Assembly (NCBI GenBank): GCA_037783415.1
Contig: JAZGTN010000179.1
Location: forward strand, 412,001 to 476,000
Length of the DNA: 64,000 nucleotides
From: Leptasterias polaris
Taxonomy: Eukaryota; Echinodermata; Asteroidea; Forcipulatida; Asteriidae
Direction: 5' to 3'
Made by a program: the position numbers and the translations under genes. The notes beneath the pieces were generated by a model. It saw only the letters and a program-made list of their open reading frames with translations, searched no databases and had not been told where the DNA came from. Positions 24,188 to 35,175 of the stretch are shown piece after piece. Each line of letters opens with the position of its first letter. Within the stretch, counting starts at the first letter, position 1.

Positions 24188-24918
24188 AAAACCCTAAACA
24201 GGGAAAATGCCAACAATCAGGTAGAGACTGAAAACCCTAAACAGGGAAAATGCCAACAATCAGGTAGAGACTGAAAACCCTAAACAGGGAAAATGCCAAC
24301 AATCAGGTAGAGACTGAAAACCCTAAACAGGGAAAATGCCAACAATCAGGTAGAGACTGAAAACCCTAAACAGGGAAAATGCCAACAATCAGGTAGAGAC
24401 TGAAAACCCTAAACAGGGAAAATGCCAACAATCAGGTAGAGACTGAAAACCCTAAACAGGGAAAATGCCAACAATCAGGTAGAGACTGAAAACCCTAAAC
24501 AGGGAAAATGCCAACAATCAGGTAGAGACTGAAAACCCTAAACAGGGAAAATGCCAACAATCAGGTAGAGACTGAAAACCCTAAACAGGGAAAATGCCAA
24601 CAATCAGGTAGAGACTGAAAACCCTAAACAGGGAAAATGCCAACAATCAGGTAGAGACTGAAAACCCTAAACAGGGAAAATGCCAACAATCAGGTAGAGA
24701 CTGAAAACCCTAAACAGGGAAAATGCCAACAATCAGGTAGAGACTGAAAACCCTAAACAGGGAAAATGCCAACAATCAGGTAGAGACTGAAAACCCTAAA
24801 CAGGGAAAATGCCAACAATCAGGTAGAGACTGAAAACCCTAAACAGGGAAAATGCCAACAATCAGGTAGAGACTGAAAACCCTAAACAGGGAAAATGCCA
24901 ACAATCAGGTAGAGACTG
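24188..24918. repeat. Minisatellite, exactly 17 copies of a 43-bp unit
   Basis: The unit begins AAAACCCTAAACAGGGAAAA and ends CAGGTAGAGACTG. The period of 43 holds throughout (17 x 43 = 731), and I see no differences between copies. Each unit contains the hairpin CCCT-AAAC-AGGG. Because 43 is not a multiple of 3 and stops occur in all frames, it is non-coding. There are no variable spacers. Confidence 0.97.
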
Positions 24919-24923
24919 AAAAC

Positions 24924-25985
24924 GAGCTCTATCACATGTAGTCTCTTCAAACCAAAGTGGAATTTTATGTACATGCTTAAAACATGTGGCATGATTGGTT
25001 GGGGGAGTGAGTTACCAGCTTTCCATCAGGAAAGCCCACAGCTTCTCAAAACTGGGTTGATAATTTTGAAGTTTGATTGTCTTCAATGATTGTGTAGCTT
25101 CAAAGAGATTGTACATGTACCTTACCTCCATGTTGTACGGTTTTGTACCATACAGTTGTACCATCCCTTTATAATGTTCCTTTGATACATTGTGACCTGG
25201 CCCTTGACATCTCCTTGATAAATTTCTACCTGGTGCCCATTCTTTGTCCTCCAGGTGTTATTTTTGACACTCCATTAGATTCTGGTTTGTGGGTCCAGCC
25301 CCCCCCCCCCCTCCATGGAGGAAAAAGGACACCCACTGTACACTGATCTCACTGTACACCAATCCTACTGTCCTCCATCCCTTTATATCCCTGGATTGGT
25401 GTTACACCATGTAACTGATTTTACTTTCTGTAACCAAGTTTGTTGATTGAATCCGGGAAATGTGGGTGGCAACATGCCTTACAGTTCCTGTTGCTGTAGT
25501 AACTAAAGACTGATGGGGGGATTTGGGAAATAAATGTCTTGGGTTAATTAGTGCCTCCCCCCTACGCCCTACAAGTAAAAAAAATAAAAATGTATTACTC
25601 ACTAAAATTGATTCATCTTTGAAACTTCTGCTAAGCGTTTCTGACATTCTGACCAAAGAGGAAGGAAACTGGACCAAATTAGAATGTCATCTTATTGAAA
25701 AGCTGTGTTCTGTTGATCAATTTGTGATAAGAATGTTTTTCTTTTTTTGTAAGTTTAGAAAACTCCAAGAGTGGTTGCTTCCTTTGAAAAGGTGTAAAGA
25801 AATAAAGTAAAGAGCCGGGGGAAAAATGTATGATTTAAAAAAAGATGAAACCTTATGAGATGTTAGGCTGGAGGAAGCTTTACTTGGTTAAAAAATTATT
25901 TCAGAATTATCTTTAAAAAACTGTTTTAAACTCTTGATAAACTGAATCACTTATAGTATTTCTTGAAACAGAGCTTGTCTGTAAT
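24924..25985. other. No gene seen
   Basis: A C11 run at about 25300. The 95-codon frame at 25523-25810 overlaps a - frame and has no recognisable domain. Confidence 0.45.
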
Positions 25986-26110
25986 TCATAAATGATTTGG
26001 GGTTGAACAATGAAAAATTCACTTGAGCAGGATTTGAACCAACGACCTCCTGTTTAACGTGCTGGCACTCTACCAACTGAGCTATCTAGCCGTATGTTGG
26101 CGGTTTCCCT
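25986..26110 (-). mobile_element. tRNA-derived SINE
   Basis: On the - strand: GGCTAGATAGCTCAGTTGGT (A box), AGAGTGCCAGCACG, then GGTTCAAATCCTGCTC (B box) and the AGTGAATTTTTCATTGTTCA tail. The acceptor stem does not pair (GGCTAGA against TCAAGTG), so it is a SINE head, not an active tRNA gene. Confidence 0.8.
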
Positions 26111-27133
26111 TGATTTATAAATACTTATATTTATAATACGCAAGAAGAAAAGTGAACCATGTTTTGAGCTTCATGCACAACCAACTTTTTTAGGGGAATA
26201 TTTTTTAGTAACACTGAAGTTTGAACTCATACATTGGGTAACCATTGCCCCACTCTGAGGGCAAGATTACATTAATATTCATTATTATATTGAAAAATCA
26301 TAAACTTGAAACGTCTGTTATTCTTTATACATTGTATGACCAAGTAACTCCATACGGACTAAGAACAGTATTAGTTGCAGCGGTTTCTTTGTAAATTTCA
26401 CAGTTCATAAGATTACACTTTTTTTTTTGGTGGTGGTGGTCCTGTTCAAGTTTCTTTGGAAAGATTTGTGTTTACACAGGAACAATAGAGGCTGTTCTAA
26501 AACCATTACCTGCATGACAGGTACAACGTTTTGAGAATAAAGTCCGAAGTCTAGAGTCTATGGCCACAGGCGTTGACTGAACTGAACACCGATGGTTGCA
26601 TTTCCGAATACAATGTAATAAAAATAAGATTATTATTTTTTTGTCAGGAGGTGGTATTTGCTTTTTGTATTGACTTGCTTTGGGTGCTTTTTGATAAATA
26701 AATAAAATACAAAATGAAATAAACAGAAGTTTGAGTTCTTCCTGAGTTCACAATTTCACAAAAGCCACTTGGCTTTTCCCAGATTCGGTAAGTCATTGCA
26801 GTAGACTTGAACTGAAATCCACAAAAGACTTGTTTTTAAGTCATTTTACACGGTGTGGAGATAAGCAATGTATAGATCCTCATCATGCGGTTATTGCCTT
26901 TTTATAAAATATTAATGACAAATCACCCAACATTTGGGCAAAAGGGCCAATCAAGGCGAGGGCTACAGGAAAAAAATGAAAATAATTAAAGAGAGAGAAG
27001 GTAATTATCTGTTCACATTTCTCATAAACTGGAATAGACTGCAAGATGGTGGGAAAATCAGATACAGGTAGAGAGTACCAAGGTACAAGGGAAGAAGCTG
27101 GCGGAATATCTCACAGCACAGGCCTTGGGAACA
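26111..27133. other. No gene seen; small SINE-like fragment
   Basis: AATCAAGGCGAGGGCTAC at about 26950 is shared with 14420-14440. (ATAA)n-like tract at 26693-26725. Confidence 0.45.
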
Positions 27134-27332
27134 GGGCCCAATTTCATAGAGCTGCTTAAAATTAAGCAGAAAATGTTGCTTAACAATTGTCTGCTAAGCA
27201 GATATGAGCAGGATACCAGTCACAAATTGTACATGAGACATGGTAGTTTGGCTGGTAACCTTATTCTGGTAAGCAAAAATTGGTTGTGCTTAGCTACTTT
27301 TTGTGCTTAAGCAGCTCTATGAAATTGGGCCC
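27134..27332. mobile_element. MITE family A (GGGCCCAATTTCATAGAGCTGCTTAA ends)
   Basis: A 199-bp palindromic element. The left end GGGCCCAATTTCATAGAGCT and right end AGCTCTATGAAATTGGGCCC are perfect inverse copies, followed inward by CTTAA and more distant complementary segments. The best-preserved copy of the family here. Confidence 0.93.
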
Positions 27333-27613
27333 AGATACAGTGAAGCAGAGTGGTGTAGCCATGGGGTTGCATGGGGGACCCATCTTCTCCCTCTTCTCCA
27401 GTGCTCCCCCACGAAAAAATCCAGATACATGATTTCCCCTCAAAAAAGGGGGAAAACATGGCCCCCCCTGTCCCCCTCCCCCAACTGGAAAGCAATTCCC
27501 CCTCCCCCTCTACCAGTGAACAAATCCTGACAATACGCTGCTGCAGTGAAGGGGTTAGAAGATGTGGCAAAGCATGTACATGTACACTGCCAGTGATAGT
27601 GTGTACAGAAGAG

Positions 27614-28446
27614 GGGGTTGTTCTAAAACCCCCACGACCCACGACCCACGACCCCCTCGACCCCTCGACTTATGCTCGATTTTTTTTTATGTACACCAAA
27701 ATTGCCACATGACACGATCTCAGCCAATCACGCACGAAGCAAACTGCGCGTGATTGGCTGAGATCGGGTACTGTGGCAATTTGGTGTACAGAAAAAAAAT
27801 CGCGGCATTTCCAAGCGTATCTCTTGGCCGACCCGAGCCTGAATAGGAGTATATCCCAACTGGGATCCTGCGTTTACCGCCCGAGTACGATTTAGGCCAA
27901 CTCATTACGTGATGATCAGGCAGACTCATTTCCGGCTGATCGCTCCCGTCCTGTGTCAACAATTACTACTTGCTCTATGCGGAGCTCGAGGTTGTAGACC
28001 CGACCGACCATGGCCCACACGTGTTTTGGGGTTGTCAGTCTCCCACACCCGGGCCCCCGACCATATGAAACGAGATCATGATCGGTGTGCACGTAACGTG
28101 CACACAGACTGGCAAACAATTGTTGACAACAACACGAAATTATTTGACATGCTTACCTCTCTTCTTGTGTCGTGACTCTCACTCGGTCGGTGCAACACCA
28201 CTGACTCTGGACGTATGGTCTGTTGGTCATCAGCAGGTCGCCGGAAGGAAGTCGCGTCGCCAGACCAGCTAGCTCTTTGGATCACACGCTGTGAATTCTA
28301 AATCGGGAACTTAATTCTTACTCGGCCGTAAAGCGATGTGTTATGAATTGGAATTGGGACACGTTTCGATAACGGGGCGGACGTCGAGGGGTCGAGGGGT
28401 CGAGGGGTCGTGGGTCGAGGGGGTCGAGGGGGTTTTAGAACAACCC
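27614..28446. mobile_element. Foldback transposon with GGGTTGTTCTAAAACCCCC ends and 8-9-bp TSD
   Basis: Left end GGGGTTGTTCTAAAACCCCC followed by (CGACCCA)/(CGACCCCT) arrays; right end the inverse, with (GGGTCGA)n and GGGGGTTTTAGAACAACCCC. CAGAAGAG(G) flanks both sides, a TSD of 8-9 bp compatible with hAT or Mutator-like elements. The interior is unusually GC-rich for this window and carries a second, perfect-looking inverted repeat. No transposase frame is seen. Confidence 0.85.
27664..27803. repeat. Long inverted repeat inside the foldback transposon
   Basis: Arms of about 57 bp: TGTACACCAAAATTGCCACA...GATCTCAGCCAATCACGC, then a short loop of about 15 nt, then GCGTGATTGGCTGAGATC...TGTGGCAATTTGGTGTACA. 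It would form a strong cruciform or hairpin. Confidence 0.9.
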
Positions 28447-29876
28447 CAGAAGAGGCAATGAGTGAGAGACCTTCTGCACACACACATGGTAGGAACTGTA
28501 GAAGAGGCTCTTGATGAGGAGACATCTCTTGTAGTAGAAAGAGGTTCAAGAGATGCCAGATCCTGTCCTCAACCTGATTAATAGCTTTCTTCTGGATTCT
28601 GTTTTAAGAAGTTATAACTATGTTAGAGCACCAGCCCAGATATGACTGTTGTATTCCATGACTGTGTCCAGTGGAGAAGCCAGACATTTTCATTTGGGGG
28701 GCAAGTGGGGGACAATTTTGGGGGTAAATGTGGTAAATGTCTTAACTCAGATTGAAAAGTACGTACTCTAAAGATCAATCACTCTACCATGTACTCTTAT
28801 CACCTTTCACTCAATGAGCTAAGGACAAACTTTTTGCAATCAAACCAGTTGATTCAGCTCTGCCTCCATCATGCAAACAAAAAATTAAAAAATAACTGCG
28901 TGGAAATCACATAAACAAGCCACTATTTGGATTACTGTATTGTACAATATGTATGTGGCTTGTGGTATTGCAGAATGGAGGCGCCTGTGACATACACAAT
29001 ACCTATTTGCTTGCTGATTCAAGGCAGTTTTAAAGGTCAGAAGGGCTTCATGGATCGTTCTGTTTTCCCAAAATGTCAATACATCAACTCCAATCCAACA
29101 GACATGGAGATTTGTGCACACGTACATTTCCATACCAGTTCTACACCCCCAAACAATTTTAAGTAACAACTTTAGAATGTGATAAACCACATTCAGGGCA
29201 CAGGGCAAAATGTTAACCAGAATTTAACAAGGTTTTCCTTGTGGACCTATTTTGATTATCAGCATCATGTAATGAATTCTACTCATGTCAACAACACACT
29301 GTCACATCAGTGGTAAGTTCAGTGCTTCACTCAAGGTCATTTTTGGTGGACTTTGCATAGAACTGACTATTTGCACAGTTGTCGTTTTCAAGAATGAAAG
29401 GTGTTTTGGGGAGGGACGTTATCGCTTTTCTGTTTTCCTTGGCAGAGGTGCTCATCTGAGTGTCATGATGGACCGGTTGTGGTTGTGTGTGAGAGATGTC
29501 CTTTGGTGGTATTGACGATCAGACCCCTTGTAGGGCCTGTGGACCAGGATTGTCCTTGTTCACACATAATTGCGTAAAATCATTGAGGATAAATATAGTA
29601 ATACATCCGTCAGATAGGTGGAATTGACTGTAACCTTGAGATGTGTTGTTATCAGAGGCTTTTATTTTCTGCATTCACTGACAAAAATGCTTTCTCTTGA
29701 TCGCTGTGTTGGAAGAATTATCAAGATACAGTAGAGGACATAATTCTTACGATATCATCTAGTTCTTGCTGTATTATCAAAACAACATCTTGTTCATTCT
29801 TTTTAGAAGACCCTGCACCTTTCAATTTGCGGGAGAAGGCTTGTAGGTTTGGTGTATCACCCTTCTCCTTGACTTT
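28447..29876. other. No gene seen
   Basis: A short G-rich segment near 28695-28730 resembles transposon ends. The frames at 28885-29515 are not recognisable, although one (29285) crosses a consensus-like GTAAGT. Confidence 0.45.
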
Positions 29877-29900
29877 TTAAAGGGAAGGCATACGTTTGGT

Positions 29901-30659
29901 AATGCTCCGTATTTTTGACCGTGTGAGGGCGCTCTCAAAAATATTTCTATCACTTCCGGGGGTATGCAATTATCGTCTGCTCAGCTCTGTGTACAGTTTT
30001 AACATCGGTGTTCTGTCACTTCTAATTCTGTGCGCGGTATAGTTTTAAGTTGCTTCTTAGTTTTTAGTTGTTTGCGGAGAACATTTGGTAGGCCTTGCTG
30101 TGAATGTGATTGTGTCTGGATTGGTGTGTGACCGGTTGTAAATTTAAAAACTTTCCTGCCGGGATCGTGACGGCAGCTGACCGTGGTGGAGAGTCTTGCC
30201 GAATTCCGTCTATATAATTATGAGACAAAAAGTCATCCCAGGTGCACAACTTGACGACCTCACTGCAGCATTAGTTATTCAGCTCAAACGTTGGTTCTGG
30301 GATGTCTTCTTGTCACACGCCAATCCAGACACGGTCACATTCATGCTAGCAACTGCAAGGCCTACATTATACCAACTGTTCTCCGCAAACAAAGCGTAAA
30401 GACTGCTTCAAATACTTCCCCCTTACAGTGAAAGACTGGAACACATTGCCACCAGACATCAGACCTTTAAAGGAGCCATTACAACCCACCTTAGAAGTAA
30501 TTAAAAACTATACTGCGCACTGTTACTGTAATGACAGAACGCCGGCCGATGTTAAAACTGTACAATAGAGCTGAGCAGACGATAATCGCATATAATACCC
30601 CCGGAAGTGATGGAAATATTTTTGAGAGCGCCCTCGCGCGGTCAAAAATACGGCGCATT
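29901..30659. mobile_element. Foldback unit with captured LINE sequence
   Basis: Arms match over about 130 bp at the outside (CCGTATTTTTGACCG, GAGGGCGCTCTCAAAAATAT, CACTTCCGGGGGTAT, CGTCTGCTCAGCTCT, TACAGTTTTAACATCGG) and again further in (GTTTGCGGAGAACA, GTAGGCCTTGC, TGTCTGGATTGG). The inner arm segments coincide with LINE-like coding sequence. Confidence 0.85.
30317..30545 (+). pseudogene. LINE reverse-transcriptase C-terminal relic
   Basis: Reads HANPDTVTFM..., then in another frame after a stop FKYFPLTVKDWNTLPPDIR. The (F)FP-x-T-(I/V)-x-x-W-N-x-L-P-P pattern is the conserved C-terminal end of LINE ORF2 proteins, the tail after the RT thumb. A stop and frameshift separate the two parts. 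A partial inverse copy lies at about 30064-30130 in the other arm. Confidence 0.65.
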
Positions 30660-30668
30660 GGAGCCTAC

Positions 30669-31395
30669 TGATTGTGTTAATCCTATGAAAATGTAGGTAT
30701 AGGCCTATACAATAAAACTAACCTGTGAAAGTTTCACTTCAAAAGGTGGTCGCGTTTTTGAGATATCACCGAAAAACCGGAGCGAATATTTCCACGCAGG
30801 AAGAATATTCCCCATAGGAATACACAGTCTGAGAAGCGTTTCTGACAGAAACGCTTCTCAGATTCAAATTTTGGGGAATAAAAAGTGATATATTTTTCCA
30901 TAACCGTAGTACTTCGAAGTTAAAAGTTTCTCAAAATTCATTATACTACCCAAAGCTGCTGTACTTCTAACCAAGTAAGGAGTCATTACCAAACATGTAC
31001 TGTGCCTAAAGGGAAGGTATATACGTTTTGTATTACTCTTAAAATTAATGGCAATAAAATCATACTCGGTTATAAGTACAGCAGCTTTCGATTGTAATGA
31101 AGCATTTTTGAGAAACATTTCACTTCAAAGTAATGTGGTTATGGAAATAGATATCAGGTTTTATACCCCCAAATTTGAATCTGAGAAACGTTACTGTCAG
31201 AGACGTTTCTCAGATTGGATATTCCTGTTAGAGAATATTCTTCCTTCGTGGACATATTCACTCTGGATTTTCGGCGATATCTCAAAAACGTGACCACCTT
31301 TTGAAATGCAATTTTCACAGGTATGTTTATATATTGTATTGTATATATCTACATTTGTATAGGATTAAACAATCAGACTGTTCCAAAAACGAAAG
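30669..31395. repeat. Head-to-head MITE pair forming a large palindrome
   Basis: Left copy (about 30669-31008, - orientation) and right copy (about 31015-31395, + orientation) share TCACTTCAAAAGGTGGTC/GACCACCTTTTGAAATG, GAGATATC/GATATCTC, the GAGAARCGTTTCT hairpins, and AGCAGCTTTCGATTG-type segments. Each copy also has its own central hairpin near 30835-30865 and 31180-31215. Confidence 0.85.
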
Positions 31396-31412
31396 GTATA
31401 CTTTGCCTTTAA

Positions 31413-33452
31413 GCGCATGATTTTCTCTTGAGCTTTATCTGAGTAGTCCCAACTAGAATGGCAGGGCATGCTTATTTATTTTGGGGTACTTACCCCTGCC
31501 CTGATTTGCAAACAGTGAAATGTTAACTTTTACTAAGCATGTTTATTTGTTTTGTGGTACCCCCTGCCCTGGCAATGTTTGCATTCGTTCGAAATATCAA
31601 CTTTTGCTTAACAGTTACTCTCGTGGGATTTAAAAAGAAATAAACCTGTTATGTTCCCCTCTTCTTCAGTCTACTACCCCTGTATCCATTCCTTTTGCCT
31701 ATATTCTCAGGGGGTAAACCTGGCCAACTCTGATTTTGCGAGGGGGAAAAAAGGGATATAACAGTGTACTATGGATGGGTGAGCTAACAACTCATGTGGA
31801 TAATGATGTTCTATCAGGCATAGTCCTGTGGGAATTGTACTTGTTTGTTCCACTCTACCATGCATCAGTGCTCAGGCTTTCGGGCTCAAACTTTCCAGTG
31901 TCTGGGGATAGTACCACACATTGTGAGAGTGACAAAAAAACTTTCCTCTCATCTGAATTAGTGCCATCACCCAAAGGGGACAGGGGTGGCCCTAATGGTT
32001 GGTTATAATGGGTAGGTGCATAGAGAAAGGAATAGGTGCCTGTAGTTACTGGGCATGGTTTTTGCCCCCTGATCTTCCGGAGTTCTTTCAAACTCAAATT
32101 TGGAAGGAGTTGAGGAACACTTGACATTTGTCTACATGAAGGTACATACAGGGGATCCTGCACGATTCACATTGGTTGATTTTGGAGGATTTCGGCTGTA
32201 GACATAGGCCTAGTTCTACATAAACTCTTACTGGTTGATTTTGAATGGTTGAGGCATGGGCACCCTACATATTTACTGTTCCCAGATTAAATTTAAGGAT
32301 TGAGGGTGTTTAGGGTACCATATATTTAGCAAATCATTTGGAATGACATATAATTCATGATTGATTTTTTGAAAACAAAAAACAACTATGACTGATTTTG
32401 GTTTGAATGCTTTCATTTTATCAACTTAATACAACTTACAAGTACTAATTATATTCAGTTTAAAAATGAAAAAGAAAACTAACCACATGTTCTATGGTTG
32501 GTTTTATGGCCTGTTCATTGATGACTATTTAAAAAAGCCCAAATACTTTACCATTCCTTTTTGGTAATGTTTTTTAAAGCCCTTTTCAGAGCAAATTCCT
32601 AGGACACAAATCCCATGAAATTCCTTGGAAATTTTAACCCAATTTCCACCCCTTGTTCGTTTCACTCTTGATGCAATAGTTCATGAACACTGTATGCTAA
32701 CCCTAGCATTATTTCACTTAACTTTGCTTTCAGGCTGGAGTAGCTATTTCCCTCGGAAATGACTATTTCCCAGAGTTTGCTGAGGTTAGTTAATTCAAGT
32801 GTGAAAAGGTCAACCAAGTTTTTTTTCCTCAGGAATAACCTGAAAATCATCTGTGTGAATGGGGCTAAAAGTGTGTTTGACTACCAAGAGAGGGTCTTAT
32901 ACATGTAGGCCTAAGTGTTTTTGATAAAATATATAGAAAAATCTGAAAGTTGCTAGAATTACTAACAAATGATCACTTTCTTTTGATTTAATTACTTTCT
33001 TAAAAACTGGAATAGAGTACTTGTCAGAAATTCACAATTTGTTGATAAATTCTGATGATGTTTGGTCAATATTTAACAGGATATAATGAAGCATAATTTT
33101 TGCCATTTTGGTCTTTCTAACATATCAAATCATGAAGTTGGTGTTTTCTGTAAAAGAAACACAATTTTCTAAGGTCAAATTAACTTCAGATTTGTATTTC
33201 ATTAAAGGAAAGACAAGTTCATTGCTTTCTACACAGTTTTCTTTGATCAGCCAAATTGTAAATTTATGGGTGTCGTTTCAGGTTTGTTTATTGGATAACT
33301 CTACCTCAGCTGGGGGATAATCAAAATAAACAAGAATGGCACAGATTGCCATGGGAATCTGTCGCCCGTATTTTACAAATCTGTCTAATCTTTCCTTATT
33401 AGAGATGGATCAATATAGAGGGGGTCATTTCCTATCAGGGGTCATTTAAAAG
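31413..33452. other. No gene seen
   Basis: Includes a tandem-like pair around 31470-31600 (CATGYTTATTTRTTTTG.GGTAC, twice). The 102-codon - frame at 31855-32163 has no motif or splice support. Confidence 0.45.
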
Positions 33453-34205
33453 TTGCCAGATTTTTTGCCAAAAGCCTTACAAATTCTGATAAATTACTTT
33501 GAACAGTTTTTAACAGATGATTATCTAAACATAAAACAATGCTTTTGGGTATACATGGAATACTCAGAATGGGAATTTCCAGATTTTTATCCAAATTCAG
33601 ACTCTCTCTCCCCCCCTTTTTTTTTTTTGGCGCCTAATGAAAAAAGAGCTGCAATTTTTGAAAGACTTGAAAATTATAACAGAAATCAAATCAATTTCAT
33701 TGTTTATTCAGTAAAAAATCCAACAAACATAAAAGAATACAAAAAACTAAACATATGGGGGAAAAGTGGAATATTTTTAAATCAAAAATTAGGCTCTCCT
33801 CAACATTCACCCCCTCCCCCTCAAAAAATGATAATAAAAAATCACGATTTTGAAATAAATCATCAACTCTTTCATTCCACCCACTCTTTTTCTTGCTGTC
33901 CTGCTGCTGCGAAAGTAACATTTATATACACTTACTTTCATGAACTTAAGATAAATTCAACTTCCATGACAGAAGTTACATATAATTATATTGTACACCA
34001 AGAGGCAAATCCTGAGGGTATAGCTTTGGCTCTATGGACAACTTATGTAGAGCTGATAAGCTTTTTCTCTCTGCCCAGTTACTATATCCAAAAGCCCATG
34101 AAATCTCCAGGGAGGGGGTCTGGGGGAAGGAGATTTGATGGGTGGGAGGAAGCTCTGGAGAGGGCTGTTTTTGAAGGGTACATTAGGGGTACTACTACAG
34201 TTTGA
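33453..34205 (+). CDS. Longest open frame in the window (250 codons), nature unknown
   Basis: An uninterrupted ATG-to-TGA frame starts MPDFLPKALQILINYFEQFL. It is notable only for length: in AT-rich DNA 250 codons without a stop is unlikely by chance. Against coding, it runs through C7 and T13 tracts that give a Phe run, a CCCCCTCCCCCT stretch that gives a Pro run, and a purine-rich G tract near the end. No domain, signal peptide or conserved motif is recognised. There is no clear initiation context and no repeat family similarity that I can see. It may be a degraded transposon ORF, a lineage-specific gene, or a chance frame. Confidence 0.2.
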   Translation: MPDFLPKALQILINYFEQFLTDDYLNIKQCFWVYMEYSEWEFPDFYPNSDSLSPPFFFLAPNEKRAAIFERLENYNRNQINFIVYSVKNPTNIKEYKKLNIWGKSGIFLNQKLGSPQHSPPPPQKMIIKNHDFEINHQLFHSTHSFSCCPAAAKVTFIYTYFHELKINSTSMTEVTYNYIVHQEANPEGIALALWTTYVELISFFSLPSYYIQKPMKSPGRGSGGRRFDGWEEALERAVFEGYIRGTTTV

Positions 34206-34556
34206 TATATGCAAATAAACATGCTGGAGTTGGTCTCAGAGGGGCTTGGGATATAGGTGAAATGTGTCATTGATTTTGAGAAAAGTAAATTCATCCCCAT
34301 TTTTTAGTTTTCAATAAATGTACCAAATAATCTAGGTTTCGGTAACACTGTGTACATGAAATAAATCTTTCTTGGAGTTTTGGTGGCTCTGAACTGTTGT
34401 TGTAGCAACTTGGATTGTATCTCCTTGCTAGATTGTGTCCACTATACTACTCCACCATACAAGTTTTGAGTCCTTCAAACCGAGAACGTTATTTAGTTGC
34501 ATATTCAAATGCTGCAATGTGAATAAAAGCAACTGATCTCGATGGTCTTCAAGACT

Positions 34557-34920
34557 TTAAAGGCCCTGTACACTATTGGTAAGATCGAAAAACACAAATG
34601 ATCACAGATTCACACATAACTTACATGATTTAAAGTAAGTAATTGTAGAAAGGGTTCCTTAAAATATTTCTGCCTAAAATGCTATCGTTTCTGAGAAATG
34701 AGTAAAACAATAGTTTTTATCGCGCGCGATAATAAACTCCAATGTTTGAAAAACATAAAACACATAAGGTCTCTTTTCACTATTTTCTCGTGACCTCGAT
34801 GACCAATTGAGCTCAAATTTTCACAGGTTTGTTATTTCATGTATGTGGTTGATTACACAAAACATGAACACTGTCTGTGATTATTTTGTCAGCTCTGCCA
34901 ATCCTGTATAATACCTTTAA
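34557..34920 (+). mobile_element. TTAA MITE family B (364 bp)
   Basis: Bounded by TTAA. Left end AAAGGCCCTGTACACTATTG and right end CAATCCTGTATAATACCTTT are diverged inverted repeats. The internal markers GTGACCTCGATGACCAATTG and TTGTTATTTCATGTATG match the copy at 36785-37160. The centre has the palindrome TTATCGCGCGCGATAA. Confidence 0.85.
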
Positions 34921-35175
34921 CTTTGACAGTATTTTTATATGGAAATATTAATTTTGTCTGGAGGATTGGAACTGATATGAAAACAGTAAGTAAGATGTTA
35001 AGCTTTGCATGGTGTTCATGCAAGTACAATAATGAAATAGTTTGTGGGTGTTAACTATTTGGGTAAAATCTCTTTCTTATGAGAAGTGGTGGTTCTGAGA
35101 AAAAACAAAATAGTACCCCACACTGATGTTAAAAATAGAAGCTACATGGATCTAAAAACCATCAAATTTCACTTA

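Larger units (their letters stand above)
29877..31412. mobile_element. Composite TTAA element built of nested palindromes
   Basis: Outer limits are TTAAAGGGAAGGCATACG (29877) and GTATACTTTGCCTTTAA (ending 31412): related inverted ends with TTAA target sites. Inside are (i) a foldback unit at 29901-30659 and (ii) two inverted copies of one MITE body meeting near 31010. The arrangement suggests insertion into a TTAA MITE plus a head-to-head duplication. Confidence 0.8.

Noticed and set aside
24188..24918. Possible CRISPR array
   Set aside because: The repeat is contiguous, with no spacers, and the context is animal nuclear DNA. It is a minisatellite.
24188..24918. Interstitial telomere repeat
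   Set aside because: CCCTAAAC occurs once per 43-bp unit, not as a tandem hexamer or heptamer.
26030..26102. Functional tRNA gene on the - strand
   Set aside because: A and B boxes are present, but the acceptor and T stems do not pair, and a SINE tail follows.
27307..27712. Overlapping 111- and 113-codon frames on opposite strands
   Set aside because: The region is C-rich low complexity plus MITE and transposon ends.
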